Positions 8,985 to 18,171 of a stretch of 64,000 nt of DNA are shown here, in pieces. Made by a program: the position numbers and the translations under genes. This stretch comes from Halopseudomonas sp002296055. GTDB lineage: Bacteria; Pseudomonadota; Gammaproteobacteria; Pseudomonadales; Pseudomonadaceae. How positions within the stretch are numbered: the stretch's first letter is position 1; each line of letters begins with the position of its first letter. Location of the stretch: the NCBI RefSeq assembly GCF_050876985.1, contig NZ_JBPAPP010000002.1. The stretch is one strand, 5' to 3'. Under the pieces are notes generated by a model, which worked only from the letters and a program-made list of their open reading frames with translations, was not told the DNA's origin and did no database searches.

Positions 8985-10196
8985 TCAGTTAATCGCGCGG
9001 TCGATCACCAGCTCCAACGTCCCATCCTGCCCGGCATGCACCTCATCCAACTGGCCCAGATGCGTGCCTTCACGTGCGTCGCCAGTGGGCGATACGCGGG
9101 CAACCAGCTGCAGCGCAGTCTCCTCATCCAGGGTGACGCCGGGCAGCATCGCGTCGTCCGCGCTGAGGGTAATCTCCAGCGGCAGCTGCGAGAGGTTCAG
9201 GCGCTTGGCGATCAACGGCATCGGCGGGCCGTTGGGGTCGCGGGCAAAGACAAATACACTGGCATCGGCCGGCAGCTCGGCCAGCAGCTCTGGCGCCACG
9301 CTGACGCGCAGGCTGATAGTCGGACCTGTGGCGGGCTCGGCTGCCGGTGGCGGCGTCTGGCCTGCATCGACCATACGCTGACGCGCGCGCTCAATGCCGC
9401 TCTGAATGGCCTGGGCACCGGGGCTTTCCGGGTCCATGCCCTGCATCAACGTCTGCCAGTAACGGATCGAACCAGCAAAGTCGCCGGCCTCAAAGGCCGC
9501 AATGCCCAGCAAGCCCAGAGCAGTAGGTTGTTGCGGGTCCAACTCGATGGATTTATCCAGTGCGCGGGCCGTTTCGGCATCCAGCTGGTTACCATTGGCG
9601 AAGTAGCGCGCCTGCGCCAGCTGTGCCAGCACCTCAGGCTGCTCACCCAGGCGCACCAACGCATTGCCAAAAGCGTCCGCTGCCTTCTCCGGGTTCTGCG
9701 CGCTCATGTAGGCACGGCCCAGCATGTACCAGGCTTCGCCGTTTTCCGGCTGCACTTCAACCACTCGTTGGGTACGGTCGATCAGCGCTTCGAGAGTGTC
9801 CACCTGCGGCGTCGCCTGCATCTCGCGATACAGCGCTAGACCATCGGCAGCGCCCCATTGGCGATAGAGCCCCAGCACGGCCAATGGCAGCGCAATGGCG
9901 CCAATGATCAGCACCCAGGTCAGTTGGCGGGTCAGCGGCGCCTGACGGGCATCGGCGGCGGCGGTGTCTTCAAGCAGCAATCGACTAGCTTCACCCTTGG
10001 CGGCAGCCAGCTGGGCCTCGCTAAGGTCACCCGCACGCTGCTGGGCTTCCAGTTCAGCAACCCGCTCTTCATAGAGCGCAACGTTGAGCGCGGTACGGTC
10101 TACCCGATCGCTTTGGCGACGGCGCCAGAGCGGCCACAGCACCATTACAATGGCCACCAGCACCAGGCCGGCGGCCGCAAACCACAAATCAGTCAT
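8985..10196 (-). CDS. ccmI: Cytochrome c maturation protein CcmI (CycH)
   Basis: Chaperone that holds apocytochrome c for haem ligation by CcmF/H. The 403-residue protein has two N-terminal membrane segments (about residues 4-22 and 93-112), a periplasmic TPR region (about 125-260; e.g. ENGEAWYMLGRAYMSAQNPEKA) and a C-terminal beta domain with SLRVSVAPELLAELPADASVFVFARDP-type sequence typical of CycH C-termini. Its start overlaps ccmH by eight bases. It is the last gene of the operon. Confidence 0.93.
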   Translation of the reverse strand: MTDLWFAAAGLVLVAIVMVLWPLWRRRQSDRVDRTALNVALYEERVAELEAQQRAGDLSEAQLAAAKGEASRLLLEDTAAADARQAPLTRQLTWVLIIGAIALPLAVLGLYRQWGAADGLALYREMQATPQVDTLEALIDRTQRVVEVQPENGEAWYMLGRAYMSAQNPEKAADAFGNALVRLGEQPEVLAQLAQARYFANGNQLDAETARALDKSIELDPQQPTALGLLGIAAFEAGDFAGSIRYWQTLMQGMDPESPGAQAIQSGIERARQRMVDAGQTPPPAAEPATGPTISLRVSVAPELLAELPADASVFVFARDPNGPPMPLIAKRLNLSQLPLEITLSADDAMLPGVTLDEETALQLVARVSPTGDAREGTHLGQLDEVHAGQDGTLELVIDRAIN

Positions 10197-10671
10197 CTTG
10201 GCTCTTCTTGTTCAACAGGTCGTCCAGGCGCTGCTGCTCTTGCGGCGACAGCTCGGCTGCCGGCGCAGAGGCGGCCACCTTCTGGCGCCGACGCACCAGC
10301 AGCACAATGGCCAGCACGCCGGCAAGCAGGAAAAACAACGGGCCAAACCAGAGCACCAGCGTCTCGCGATTCAGCGCCGGCTTGTAGCGCACAAATTCGC
10401 CGTAACGGGCGACCATGTAATCAACGATTTCCTCATCGCTCTGGCCGTCTTCCAGCAGCCGATAAACTTCCTTGCGCAAATCGGAGGCGATGGGCGCGTC
10501 AGAGTCGGCGATATTCTGGTTCTGACACTTGGGGCAACGCAGCTCGGCACCAATGGCGTAGAAGCGGTCACGCTCCTGTTCGGAGCTGAACTCAAAGGTA
10601 TCTACGGCCGCGCTGACACTGCCCACCAGCAGCAACAAGCCCAGAGCCAGCCAGTTCAGTCGTCGGGTCAT
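10189..10671 (-). CDS. ccmH: Cytochrome c maturation protein CcmH (CycL)
   Basis: Periplasmic, membrane-anchored thiol reductant of apocytochrome c. The 160-residue protein has a signal peptide (about 1-22), the redox motif LRCPKCQNQ with C46 and C49, the family signature ADSDAPIASDLR, and one C-terminal membrane segment (LVLWFGPLFFLLAGVLAIVLL). Its length fits the short CcmH form, with the TPR part on the separate CcmI. Four-base ATGA overlap with ccmG. Confidence 0.95.
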   Translation of the reverse strand: MTRRLNWLALGLLLLVGSVSAAVDTFEFSSEQERDRFYAIGAELRCPKCQNQNIADSDAPIASDLRKEVYRLLEDGQSDEEIVDYMVARYGEFVRYKPALNRETLVLWFGPLFFLLAGVLAIVLLVRRRQKVAASAPAAELSPQEQQRLDDLLNKKSQDD

Positions 10672-11216
10672 TGGGCCTCCTCGACCAGCGCCTGATAGCG
10701 CGCGCCCAGGTTGGTATCCCAGACGCGGTCATCAATCACGCCGATAAACTTGTAACGGATATGGCCCTGGGCATTGATCAGGTAGGTTTCCGGCGCGCCA
10801 TAGACGCCCAGGTCCAGACCCAGACGGCCCTCAGCATCGCTGATGTTCAACTGGTACGGATTGTGAAAATCCTTGAGCCATTTGATCGCATCAGCGCTGT
10901 TGTCCTTGTAGTTGACGCCATAGATCACCACACCTTCAGCCGCCAGACGGTTGAGCACCGGGTGCTCGACGCGGCAGGCCACACACCAAGTAGCCCAGAT
11001 GTTGACCAGCGCCGGGCCCTTCAAATCGGCCTGGGTAATGCGTGTCTGCTCATCGAGCACAGACGGCAGATCAAAGCTCGGGAAGGGTTTGTCCAGCAGC
11101 GGCGACGGCAGCTCCAGCTCGGTCACCCCGGCCTCTTTGCTCATCAGGCTGGAGAGGAAGAAACCGGCCAGCACCAGAAAGATCAGCAGCGGCAGAATCA
11201 GCAGTGCACGGCGCAT
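10668..11216 (-). CDS. ccmG: Thiol:disulfide interchange protein CcmG (DsbE)
   Basis: Membrane-tethered periplasmic thioredoxin-like protein that keeps apocytochrome c or CcmH reduced. The 182-residue protein has an N-terminal membrane anchor (about 4-24), the active site WATWCVAC with C78 and C81, and the DsbE-type motif GVYGAPETYLI that contains the cis-proline region. It overlaps ccmF (TGATG) and ccmH (ATGA), so translation of the three is probably coupled. Confidence 0.95.
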   Translation of the reverse strand: MRRALLILPLLIFLVLAGFFLSSLMSKEAGVTELELPSPLLDKPFPSFDLPSVLDEQTRITQADLKGPALVNIWATWCVACRVEHPVLNRLAAEGVVIYGVNYKDNSADAIKWLKDFHNPYQLNISDAEGRLGLDLGVYGAPETYLINAQGHIRYKFIGVIDDRVWDTNLGARYQALVEEAQ

Positions 11217-13189
11217 CAGGCGGTCTCCCCGGTCAGCGGTTGAGCCGGCTTGTTGACGCGCTGGCGCGCCTTCAACCGGTAGCGTTTGTCACTGGCCGCC
11301 AACAGGCCACCAGCCATCATCATCAGGCCGCCCAGCCAGACCCAGCGCACGAAGGGCTTGATGTGCACGCGCATTGCCCAGGCATCGCCTTCCAGCGGCT
11401 CGCCCATGGCGACAAAAAGGTCACGGGTAAAGCCGGCATCAATACCTGCCTCGGTCATCACTTGGTTTTTGACGCGATACAGGCGCTTCTCGGGATGCAG
11501 GGTGGTGATCTGACGATCACCGGCGTAGACGCTAACCGCGCCTTGGTCGGAGATCCAGTTGGGCCCTTCACGGTGGCGCACGCCATCAAAGATGAAGGTG
11601 TAACCGCCCAGCTCCAGCGCATCACCGGGCGCCATGCGCAGATCACGCTGATTGTCGAACAGGCTCGCACCGACAACACCGACAGCGCACACGGCAATAC
11701 CGATGTGCGCCAGGGTCATGCCCCAGTAGCTGCGCGGCAGCGCACGCACACCGGCTACAAGCCCCTTGTTGCGGGTCTTGTGCAGCACATCGCGCAGCGA
11801 GGCGCCGCATACCCAGAACACCAGCAGCAGCAGGCTACCGATAGCCAGTTGATGTGCGCCCAGCCACACGGCGATTACCACCGCGCCCACGGCCGCAAGT
11901 ACCAGCACCCACTTGAGCTGACCCACCAGCCAATCAACCGGCGTTTGCTTCCAGCGGCTGAGAATACCCACGCCCAGCGCGGCCATCAAAATCGCCATCA
12001 GCGGCAGGAACATGCCATTGAAGTACGGCGGGCCTACCGACACCAGGGTATCGAAAGCCGACATGATCAGCGGATACAGGGTACCCAGCAGCACCATCAA
12101 TGCAGCCACCACCAGCACCACGTTGTTGACCAGCAGCAGCGCCTCGCGCGAGCTCCAGGCAAAGCCGATCTGGCTTTTGACCACCGGGGCACGCAGGGCG
12201 TAAAGCAGCAGAGAACCGCCAACCACTACTAGCAAGAAGCCGAGGATAAACACGCCGCGATCAGGGTCGCTGGCAAAGGCGTGTACCGACGTCAGCACGC
12301 CAGAGCGCACCAGGAAGGTCCCCAGCAGGCTGAGCGAGAAAGCCGCGATGGCCAGCAGTACGGTCCAACTCTTGAACACGCCGCGCTTTTCGGTCACCGC
12401 CAGCGAGTGAATCAGCGCCGTACCGACCAGCCAGGGCATGAAGGAAGCGTTCTCGACCGGGTCCCAGAACCACCAGCCGCCCCAGCCCAGTTCGTAATAG
12501 GCCCACCACGAGCCCAGCACGATGCCAACAGTCAAAAACGCCCAGGCCACAATAGTCCAGGGCCGCGACCACCGGGCCCAGGCCGCGTCCAGGCGACCGC
12601 CCAGCAGCGCGGCAATGGCAAAGGCAAAGGCAACGGAGAAGCCAACGTAGCCCATGTAGAGCATCGGCGGGTGAACAATCAGGCCAAAGTCCTGCAGCAG
12701 CGGGTTCAGGTCATTGCCGTCCACCGGATGAAACGGCAGCTGCCTGTCAAACGGGTTGGAGGTCATCAGCATGAAACACAAGAAGCCGACGCTGATCATG
12801 CCCATGACCGACAGCACGCGCGCGAGCATTTCTTCCGGCAGATCGCGAGAGAAGATGGCTACCGCGAAGGTCCAGCCGGCCAGGATCAGGGCCCAGAGCA
12901 GCAGCGAGCCTTCGTGACCACCCCAAACTGCGCTGACCTTGTAGTACCAGGGCATGGCCGAGTTGGAGTTGAGCGCAACATAGGTGACGCTGAAGTCGTC
13001 GACCACAAAGGCTTGCACCAGACAGGCAAAGGCAAAGGCAACAAACAGACACTGCGCCGCGGCCGCCGGCTGCGCCACGTTCATCGCCAGCGCGTCGCCA
13101 CGCCAGGCGCCATAGAGCGGCACGCTGGCCTGCAGTACCGCCAGGCACAGTGCAATGATCAGGGCAATCTGCCCAAGCTCGGGAATCAT
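11216..13189 (-). CDS. ccmF: Haem lyase subunit CcmF
   Basis: Polytopic inner-membrane subunit of the cytochrome c haem lyase, which attaches haem to CxxCH sites. The 657-residue protein carries the periplasmic tryptophan-rich WWD motif (GWGGWWFWDPVENASFMPWL), flanking histidines in membrane segments, and about 14-15 hydrophobic segments. Full length for the family. It is separated from ccmE by ten bases and overlaps ccmG. Confidence 0.97.
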   Translation of the reverse strand: MIPELGQIALIIALCLAVLQASVPLYGAWRGDALAMNVAQPAAAAQCLFVAFAFACLVQAFVVDDFSVTYVALNSNSAMPWYYKVSAVWGGHEGSLLLWALILAGWTFAVAIFSRDLPEEMLARVLSVMGMISVGFLCFMLMTSNPFDRQLPFHPVDGNDLNPLLQDFGLIVHPPMLYMGYVGFSVAFAFAIAALLGGRLDAAWARWSRPWTIVAWAFLTVGIVLGSWWAYYELGWGGWWFWDPVENASFMPWLVGTALIHSLAVTEKRGVFKSWTVLLAIAAFSLSLLGTFLVRSGVLTSVHAFASDPDRGVFILGFLLVVVGGSLLLYALRAPVVKSQIGFAWSSREALLLVNNVVLVVAALMVLLGTLYPLIMSAFDTLVSVGPPYFNGMFLPLMAILMAALGVGILSRWKQTPVDWLVGQLKWVLVLAAVGAVVIAVWLGAHQLAIGSLLLLVFWVCGASLRDVLHKTRNKGLVAGVRALPRSYWGMTLAHIGIAVCAVGVVGASLFDNQRDLRMAPGDALELGGYTFIFDGVRHREGPNWISDQGAVSVYAGDRQITTLHPEKRLYRVKNQVMTEAGIDAGFTRDLFVAMGEPLEGDAWAMRVHIKPFVRWVWLGGLMMMAGGLLAASDKRYRLKARQRVNKPAQPLTGETA

Positions 13190-13199
13190 CTGTTACCCC

Positions 13200-13658
13200 T
13201 TATTCGGCTGTTACCGGCTGCGCTGCCTTGTTCTGCATCGCATCGCTCATGGCCTTGGCTACTTCCGGCGGCATGTATTCCTCGTCGTGCTTGGCCAGCA
13301 CTTCATCGGCCACCAGCACGCCATCGGCATTTACCCGGCCGAGGGCGACAATGCCCTGCCCTTCGCGGAACAGGTCCGGCAGGATGCCGCTGTAGGCGAT
13401 GGTTACCGCCTCGGCGCCATCGGAGACGTCAAAGCGCACATCCAGGCTATCGCTGGAGCGCTTGACGCTGCCGTCGACCACCATGCCGCCGGCGCGGATA
13501 CGCGCACCTTCGGGTACCTCGCCGTTAGCGATCTGGGTGGGGGTGTAGAACAGGTTGATGTTTTCGCGCAGCGCGCTCAGGGCCAGCGCCACGGCAGCGC
13601 CTACGCCCAGCAACACCAGCAAAATCAGGATCAGGCGTTTTTTTCGTGCGGGATGCAT
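13200..13658 (-). CDS. ccmE: Periplasmic haem chaperone CcmE
   Basis: Binds haem covalently and passes it to CcmF. The 152-residue protein has a single N-terminal membrane anchor (about 8-29), a beta-barrel OB fold, and the haem-binding motif LAKHDEEYMPPEV with H124 and Y128. The ccmE ATG overlaps the ccmD stop as TGATG. Confidence 0.96.
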   Translation of the reverse strand: MHPARKKRLILILLVLLGVGAAVALALSALRENINLFYTPTQIANGEVPEGARIRAGGMVVDGSVKRSSDSLDVRFDVSDGAEAVTIAYSGILPDLFREGQGIVALGRVNADGVLVADEVLAKHDEEYMPPEVAKAMSDAMQNKAAQPVTAE

Positions 13659-13825
13659 CAGGTTTCCTCTCGCCGACGACGGCGTGCTTCAGCCTGCACC
13701 AGCCGACGACGTCCAAGTATCGGGGTGAGGAACAACAGAATCAGAACCGCGCCCGTCAATCCGTAAGCGGTCCAGACATAGGGGCCATGGCCACCCATGG
13801 CAAAAAACTCGGCCAGGTTGCTCAT
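13658..13825 (-). CDS. ccmD: Haem exporter accessory protein CcmD
   Basis: A 55-residue single-pass membrane protein: MSNLAEFFAMGGHGPYVWTA, then one hydrophobic helix (about 17-36), then an arginine-rich cytoplasmic tail (LGRRRLVQAEARRR). The GGHGPYVW stretch is the CcmD hallmark. CcmD stabilises CcmC-CcmE and helps release holo-CcmE. The start ATG overlaps the ccmC stop (ATGA) and its TGA overlaps the ccmE ATG. Confidence 0.93.
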   Translation of the reverse strand: MSNLAEFFAMGGHGPYVWTAYGLTGAVLILLFLTPILGRRRLVQAEARRRRREET

Positions 13826-14565
13826 GTATTGCTCTCCAGAGCGGCCCGCGCCCAGCGGGTCTTGTGTTCGCGGCGTAGCACTTCAAGGCGCATGCGCATC
13901 AACAGATTCAGGGTAAACAGGCCGTAAAAGGCCAGCACCATCACCAGCAGCGGCATCCACATTTCCGGCGGCATGGCCGGCTTCTCGGTAATGGTGAAGG
14001 TGGCTGGCTGGTGCAGGGTATTCCACCAGTCCACCGAGTATTTAATGATCGGAATGTTGATCACACCGACAATCGCCATCACCGCCGTCGCCTTGGCTGC
14101 GGTGTCACGATTGCTGATCGCCATGCGCAGCGCCATGATGCCAAAGTACAGAAACAGCAGGATCAGCATGGAAGTCAGGCGGGCATCCCACTCCCAATAG
14201 GTGCCCCAGGTCGGCTTGCCCCAGATCGAGCCGGTAAACAACGCAACCAGGGTCATCCAGGCACCGATGGGGGCGGCGCATTGCAGCGCCACGTCGGCCA
14301 GCTTCATGCGCCAGACCAGCCCGACCACGCCGGCCACCGCCAGCATCATGTAGCAGGACTGGGCCAGAATGGCCGCTGGCACGTGGATATAGATAATGCG
14401 AAAGCTGTTGCCCTGCTGGTAGTCCTCTGGCGCAAAGACCAGGCCCCAGACCAGACCAACCGCGAGCATCAGCAGGCTGAACACCGCAACCCACGGCAGC
14501 AACTTGCTACTGATCTCGTAAAACCATTTGGGCGAACCCAGCTTGTGGAAAAAAGTCCAGCTCAT
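13822..14565 (-). CDS. ccmC: Haem exporter protein CcmC
   Basis: Inner-membrane protein that loads haem onto CcmE. The 247-residue protein has six hydrophobic segments and the WWD-type motif WGTYWEWDARLTS in a periplasmic loop, with conserved histidine regions (YIHVPAA; WWNTLHQPAT). Full length. Gap of 20 bases after ccmB. Confidence 0.96.
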   Translation of the reverse strand: MSWTFFHKLGSPKWFYEISSKLLPWVAVFSLLMLAVGLVWGLVFAPEDYQQGNSFRIIYIHVPAAILAQSCYMMLAVAGVVGLVWRMKLADVALQCAAPIGAWMTLVALFTGSIWGKPTWGTYWEWDARLTSMLILLFLYFGIMALRMAISNRDTAAKATAVMAIVGVINIPIIKYSVDWWNTLHQPATFTITEKPAMPPEMWMPLLVMVLAFYGLFTLNLLMRMRLEVLRREHKTRWARAALESNT

Positions 14566-14585
14566 TGGCCGTTCAACTCCGCATG

Positions 14586-15260
14586 TTATTCGCTAACCCC
14601 GATACGCAAACCTGCTGCGATGGCCAGCGGAGACAAACTCAACGCCAGCACCGCCAGGCAACTCATCCAGAGCAGGTAGCCCTGCACGGGCAAGCCCTGC
14701 AGCGCCGCATCCATGGTGCCGGTGCCGAGAATCAGCACCGGGATATACAGTGGCAAAATCAGCAGCGCCAGCAACATGCTGCCACCACCCTTGAGGCCGA
14801 CCGTCAGCGCTGCGCCAATCGCCCCCAGCAAACTCAGTACCGCGGTGCCCAGCAACAGGGTGATGCAGAGCACCGGAATCACCGACCAGGGCAGCGCCAG
14901 CATCGTGCCCAGCAAGGGCGTCAGCAGCACCAACAGCACGCCGCACATCAGCCAGTGGTGCAGCACCTTGACCAGCACCAGCAAGGTCAGGGGGTGCGGT
15001 GACAGTACCCATTGCTCAAGCGAGCCGTCTTCAAAGTCGCTGCGAAACAGGCCGTCCAGTGACAGCAGCGTGGCCAGCAACGCCGCGACCCAGATCACGC
15101 CGGAGGCCATGCGCTGCAGCATCTGCGGCTCCGGACCGACTGCCAGCGGAAACAGCGTGATCACCATGGCAAAGAATACCAGCGGGTTGAGCACATCACC
15201 CGGCCGGCGCCAGCTGAGCTGCCATTCACGGTGCAGCAACTGCCAGATCACTGCGCGCAT
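14586..15260 (-). CDS. ccmB: Haem exporter protein CcmB
   Basis: Membrane subunit of the CcmAB ABC complex, which uses ATP to release haem-loaded CcmE from CcmC. The 224-residue protein has six hydrophobic segments and the family stretches REWQLSWRRPGDVLNPLVFF and FRSDFEDGSLEQWVLSP. Its start overlaps the ccmA stop by one base (TGATG). Confidence 0.95.
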   Translation of the reverse strand: MRAVIWQLLHREWQLSWRRPGDVLNPLVFFAMVITLFPLAVGPEPQMLQRMASGVIWVAALLATLLSLDGLFRSDFEDGSLEQWVLSPHPLTLLVLVKVLHHWLMCGVLLVLLTPLLGTMLALPWSVIPVLCITLLLGTAVLSLLGAIGAALTVGLKGGGSMLLALLILPLYIPVLILGTGTMDAALQGLPVQGYLLWMSCLAVLALSLSPLAIAAGLRIGVSE

Positions 15261-15895
15261 CAGGCCGCCCGCCCCAGATCCAGCTGACGTACCTGGCTCA
15301 GGTGCTCCAGGCTGTGGTGCGTGGTCAGGACAACCGAGCCGCCGGTGTCGGCAAAGTCCAGAATCTGTTGCTCCAGTGCGCGCACGGCGGCCTGATCAAG
15401 AGCGGTGAACGGCTCGTCCAGCACCCAGACCGGCTTGTCTTGCAGTCGCAGACGCGCCAGCGCGACCCGGCGCTGCTGACCGGCGGACATCTGCCGACAG
15501 GGAACGTCTTCGTAACCACGCAGCCCGACGGCAGCCAGGGCCTCCCAGATCGCCTCACGGGCTACGGGTTGATCCAGGGCACAGAGCCAGGCGAGATTTT
15601 CCTCAGCGCTCAACGTAGCTTTGATAGCGGTTGCATGACCCAGAAACAGCAGACTGCGGCGCCAGTGCTCCCGACCAGCGCCACTCAGAATCGACTGACC
15701 CGCATAGCGGATGTCACCCTCGGCGGCGGGCATCAGGCCGGCCAGAATCCGCAGCAAACTGGTTTTACCGGCACCGTTAGGGCCGGCAACCTGTAGCACC
15801 TCGCCAGATTGCAGACGGCAACTCAGCCCCCGGAACAGCTCGCGCTCGTCCCGCTCGCAGGCTAGGTCGATGATGTCGATCTGCTCAGCCGCCAC
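15260..15895 (-). CDS. ccmA: Haem exporter ATPase CcmA
   Basis: ABC ATPase of the cytochrome c maturation system. It has Walker A GPNGAGKT, signature MSAGQQRRVALARL and Walker B VWVLDEPFTALD. The frame extends to an ATG at 15937. I prefer GTG 15895, because GGAG lies five bases before it and because the resulting 211 residues match the usual family length; the upstream ATG has only a weak ribosome site. It is the first gene of ccmABCDEFGHI and is divergent from the FliK-like gene. Confidence 0.92.
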   Translation of the reverse strand: MAAEQIDIIDLACERDERELFRGLSCRLQSGEVLQVAGPNGAGKTSLLRILAGLMPAAEGDIRYAGQSILSGAGREHWRRSLLFLGHATAIKATLSAEENLAWLCALDQPVAREAIWEALAAVGLRGYEDVPCRQMSAGQQRRVALARLRLQDKPVWVLDEPFTALDQAAVRALEQQILDFADTGGSVVLTTHHSLEHLSQVRQLDLGRAA

Positions 15896-16017
15896 CTGTA
15901 CTCCGTAGGCCACCCTGTCGAGTCGCCGCCCGTTCATGTTCTCGCGCTGGCTGCCGCTATACTCTGTCAGGCCAACAGACTTCGCCGAGCGCTATTATTT
16001 CAGCGGCGCCATTATAC

Positions 16018-17838
16018 ATGCAGCCCCTTGGCCAGGGACCTCGATTTACGTCAACATGTGACAACATGAGCCCCGATATTCGCTTGCCGCCAACTAGCCT
16101 CACCCAGCCCGCAGCGCCCGCCAGCGCGGCGCAGGCGCGCAGTGCCGACGCGTTGGTAGTTGCTCTGCAGCTATTGCGGCCAATTGACGCATTAGCCCTG
16201 CTTGGCGGCGAACAGGCGCGTGCCGAGGTCATTCAGAGCAGCGAGCGCCCCAACGCCAACGGCCAGTTTGAACTGCTGCTGCGCATTTCGAAACAGCACC
16301 TTGGTACTGCCCCTGCTACCAGCACTACCACCACCCTGCCGACCAGCAGCCCGCAACCGCTGCCCAGCGGCAGCCAGCTACTGATTCAGGCGATCGCGCA
16401 GAACCAGTTGATGGCGGCACTGCAACCAAGCACCACCAGCCCGGCCGGTCCGCCCCTGACGCGTCTGGACCCACAGCAATTCCCCCCTGGCAGCCAATTG
16501 CAGGCGCGCGTTGTAGAACAACAACCGCTACCCGCGCCAGACGGTAAGATCGCGCGCTATCAACTGGTTGCCGAACTGGTGCAGCAGAGCGCTGCGCAAA
16601 CCCTGTTGCAACTGACCAGCAGCCGTCCGGTGGCGCCCGGCACCCTGCTGAACGCGACGGTTGGCAATCAAGGCGAATTGAGGGTGCAAAGTGCCGGCGA
16701 GCAGCTGCGCCAGGCCGACTTGCTGCAGGGGCTGCGCGAAGCGCTGCAACGCCAAGGCTCAGCCGAGCCACTGCTGACACGACTACAAACACTGGTGAGC
16801 AACCCGCAGCCACTACCTGCGGTACCGCAGCTGCACCAGGCAATTCAGAACGTGTTGAATCAAATCGTCAGCGCACCACAGCTGACTACCGCCAGCGGCG
16901 TGGCCAACGCGGTCGCCCAGAGCGGCGCCTTCCTGGAAAGCAATCTGGCGCAACTGGCCAACATTCTCGGCCGCCAGGCAGCTGCTGGCACGCCAACCGC
17001 CACCACCAGCCAAGGTGAACCGGTTGGCCCTAGCGCCGGCGCCCCGGCCAATGCAACCGAGGCAGGTAGCCGACCGACCAACCCGCTGCCCGCGCTCGAC
17101 AAGCTCCTGCCCCTGCTGGCTAGCCTGGCCAGCCCCGGGGCTGCAGAGCCGCTGGCCGGCGCGGACCTCAAGGGCGCATTGCTGGGCTTACTGGTCACGC
17201 TACAACAGCAAATGCCACCTGGCAGCCTGCAAACCGCCGGCCTGCCACCCGGCCCTTGGCAGCAGGCAGTGCAAGCCGCGCAGCAGCAAAGCGCGAGCAA
17301 GCCCGGTCTGTTTCCACTGCCTAGCCGGGCCTTGCAGGCGCTGGGTGAAAGCGGTGATCTGGGCAGCCTGCTGCGCCTGACCGCCGCCCTGCTCTCGCGT
17401 ATCCAGCATCATCAGCTGCAGAGCATGGGCCAGACCCAAACATTTTCAGACGGCAGCACCCAGACAACCTGGCAGCTGGAGATTCCGCTACGCGACGGCC
17501 AGCAGTTCAACCACGTGCAGATGCGCATTCAACGCGACAGCCCCGCACCGGATCGCGAGCAACCCGAACCGGTGCCCGTCTGGGAGGTCCGCCTGGCCTT
17601 CAACCTGGATCACCTGGGTAGCCTGCAGGCCATTGCCAGACTGCGGAATGATCGCGTCAGCAGCGAACTCTGGGCCGAACAGCAACCGACACTCGCCCTG
17701 CTGAACAGCGAACTGAGCACCCTGCGAGACCGCCTGCTGGCCAAGGGGCTGGATGTCGGTGAGATCAGCTGCCATTGCGGCACACCGCCCGCCCCACGGC
17801 AGGCGGTACAGCAGACCTGGATTGACGAGGTAACCTGA
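16018..17838 (+). CDS. FliK C-terminal-domain protein (second hook-length-control-like protein)
   Basis: A 606-residue protein, very rich in Gln, Ala and Pro over about 1-470, with a folded C-terminal region (about 475-590) matching the FliK_C type (WQLEIPLRDGQQFNHVQMRI; VRLAFNLDHLGSLQAIARL). True FliK measures hook length and switches export specificity through FlhB. Here the partner just downstream is a stand-alone FlhB-like C-terminal domain, overlapping as TGATG. No hook genes are near. The start is uncertain: ATG 16066 (MSPDIRLPP) is equally plausible, and neither has a clear ribosome site. The function of this paralogue is not established. Confidence 0.8.
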   Translation: MQPLGQGPRFTSTCDNMSPDIRLPPTSLTQPAAPASAAQARSADALVVALQLLRPIDALALLGGEQARAEVIQSSERPNANGQFELLLRISKQHLGTAPATSTTTTLPTSSPQPLPSGSQLLIQAIAQNQLMAALQPSTTSPAGPPLTRLDPQQFPPGSQLQARVVEQQPLPAPDGKIARYQLVAELVQQSAAQTLLQLTSSRPVAPGTLLNATVGNQGELRVQSAGEQLRQADLLQGLREALQRQGSAEPLLTRLQTLVSNPQPLPAVPQLHQAIQNVLNQIVSAPQLTTASGVANAVAQSGAFLESNLAQLANILGRQAAAGTPTATTSQGEPVGPSAGAPANATEAGSRPTNPLPALDKLLPLLASLASPGAAEPLAGADLKGALLGLLVTLQQQMPPGSLQTAGLPPGPWQQAVQAAQQQSASKPGLFPLPSRALQALGESGDLGSLLRLTAALLSRIQHHQLQSMGQTQTFSDGSTQTTWQLEIPLRDGQQFNHVQMRIQRDSPAPDREQPEPVPVWEVRLAFNLDHLGSLQAIARLRNDRVSSELWAEQQPTLALLNSELSTLRDRLLAKGLDVGEISCHCGTPPAPRQAVQQTWIDEVT

Positions 17839-18161
17839 TGAGCGATGCACGCGAAGCCATCGCCCTGGTCTACGATGGCGGCGAACAGGCACCCACCATC
17901 ACCGCCAAGGGCGAAGGTGATCTGGCCGATCAGATCGTTCAGCTGGCGATGCGGTACGAGGTGCCGATTTACGAGAATGCTGACCTGGCGCGCATGCTCG
18001 CCCGCATGGAGCTTGGCGATCAGATCCCAGAGGCGCTGTACCGCACCATCGCCGAGATCATTGCCTTCGCCTGGTATATCAAGGGCAAGCGCCCAAAAGG
18101 CTTTGACCCAGATGCGGGCAAGGAACAGCCGTTAAGACTGGAGAACAAGGAAAGGGAGTGA
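17838..18161 (+). CDS. Stand-alone FlhB C-terminal-domain protein (EscU/YscU/HrcU switch family)
   Basis: A 107-residue soluble protein matching the cytoplasmic domain of FlhB after the autocleavage site: AIALVYDGGEQAPTITAKGEG, VPIYENADLARML and IPEALYRTIAEIIAFAWYIKG. It lacks the membrane part and the NPTH cleavage motif, so it corresponds to FlhB-CC alone, like the FlhX proteins of Helicobacter and relatives. It is coupled to the FliK-like gene. A role in modulating the flagellar export switch is inference from the paired architecture. Confidence 0.85.
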   Translation: MSDAREAIALVYDGGEQAPTITAKGEGDLADQIVQLAMRYEVPIYENADLARMLARMELGDQIPEALYRTIAEIIAFAWYIKGKRPKGFDPDAGKEQPLRLENKERE

Positions 18162-18171
18162 GGCCCGAGGG

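Noticed and set aside
11042..12232. 396-codon plus-strand ORF opposite ccmG/ccmF
   Set aside because: Antisense to well-defined ccm genes; composition dominated by His, Gln and Arg.
15938..16017. Divergent sigma 70 promoter between ccmA and the FliK-like gene
   Set aside because: A TATAGC-like element is visible, but no -35 at a workable distance, so I did not annotate it.
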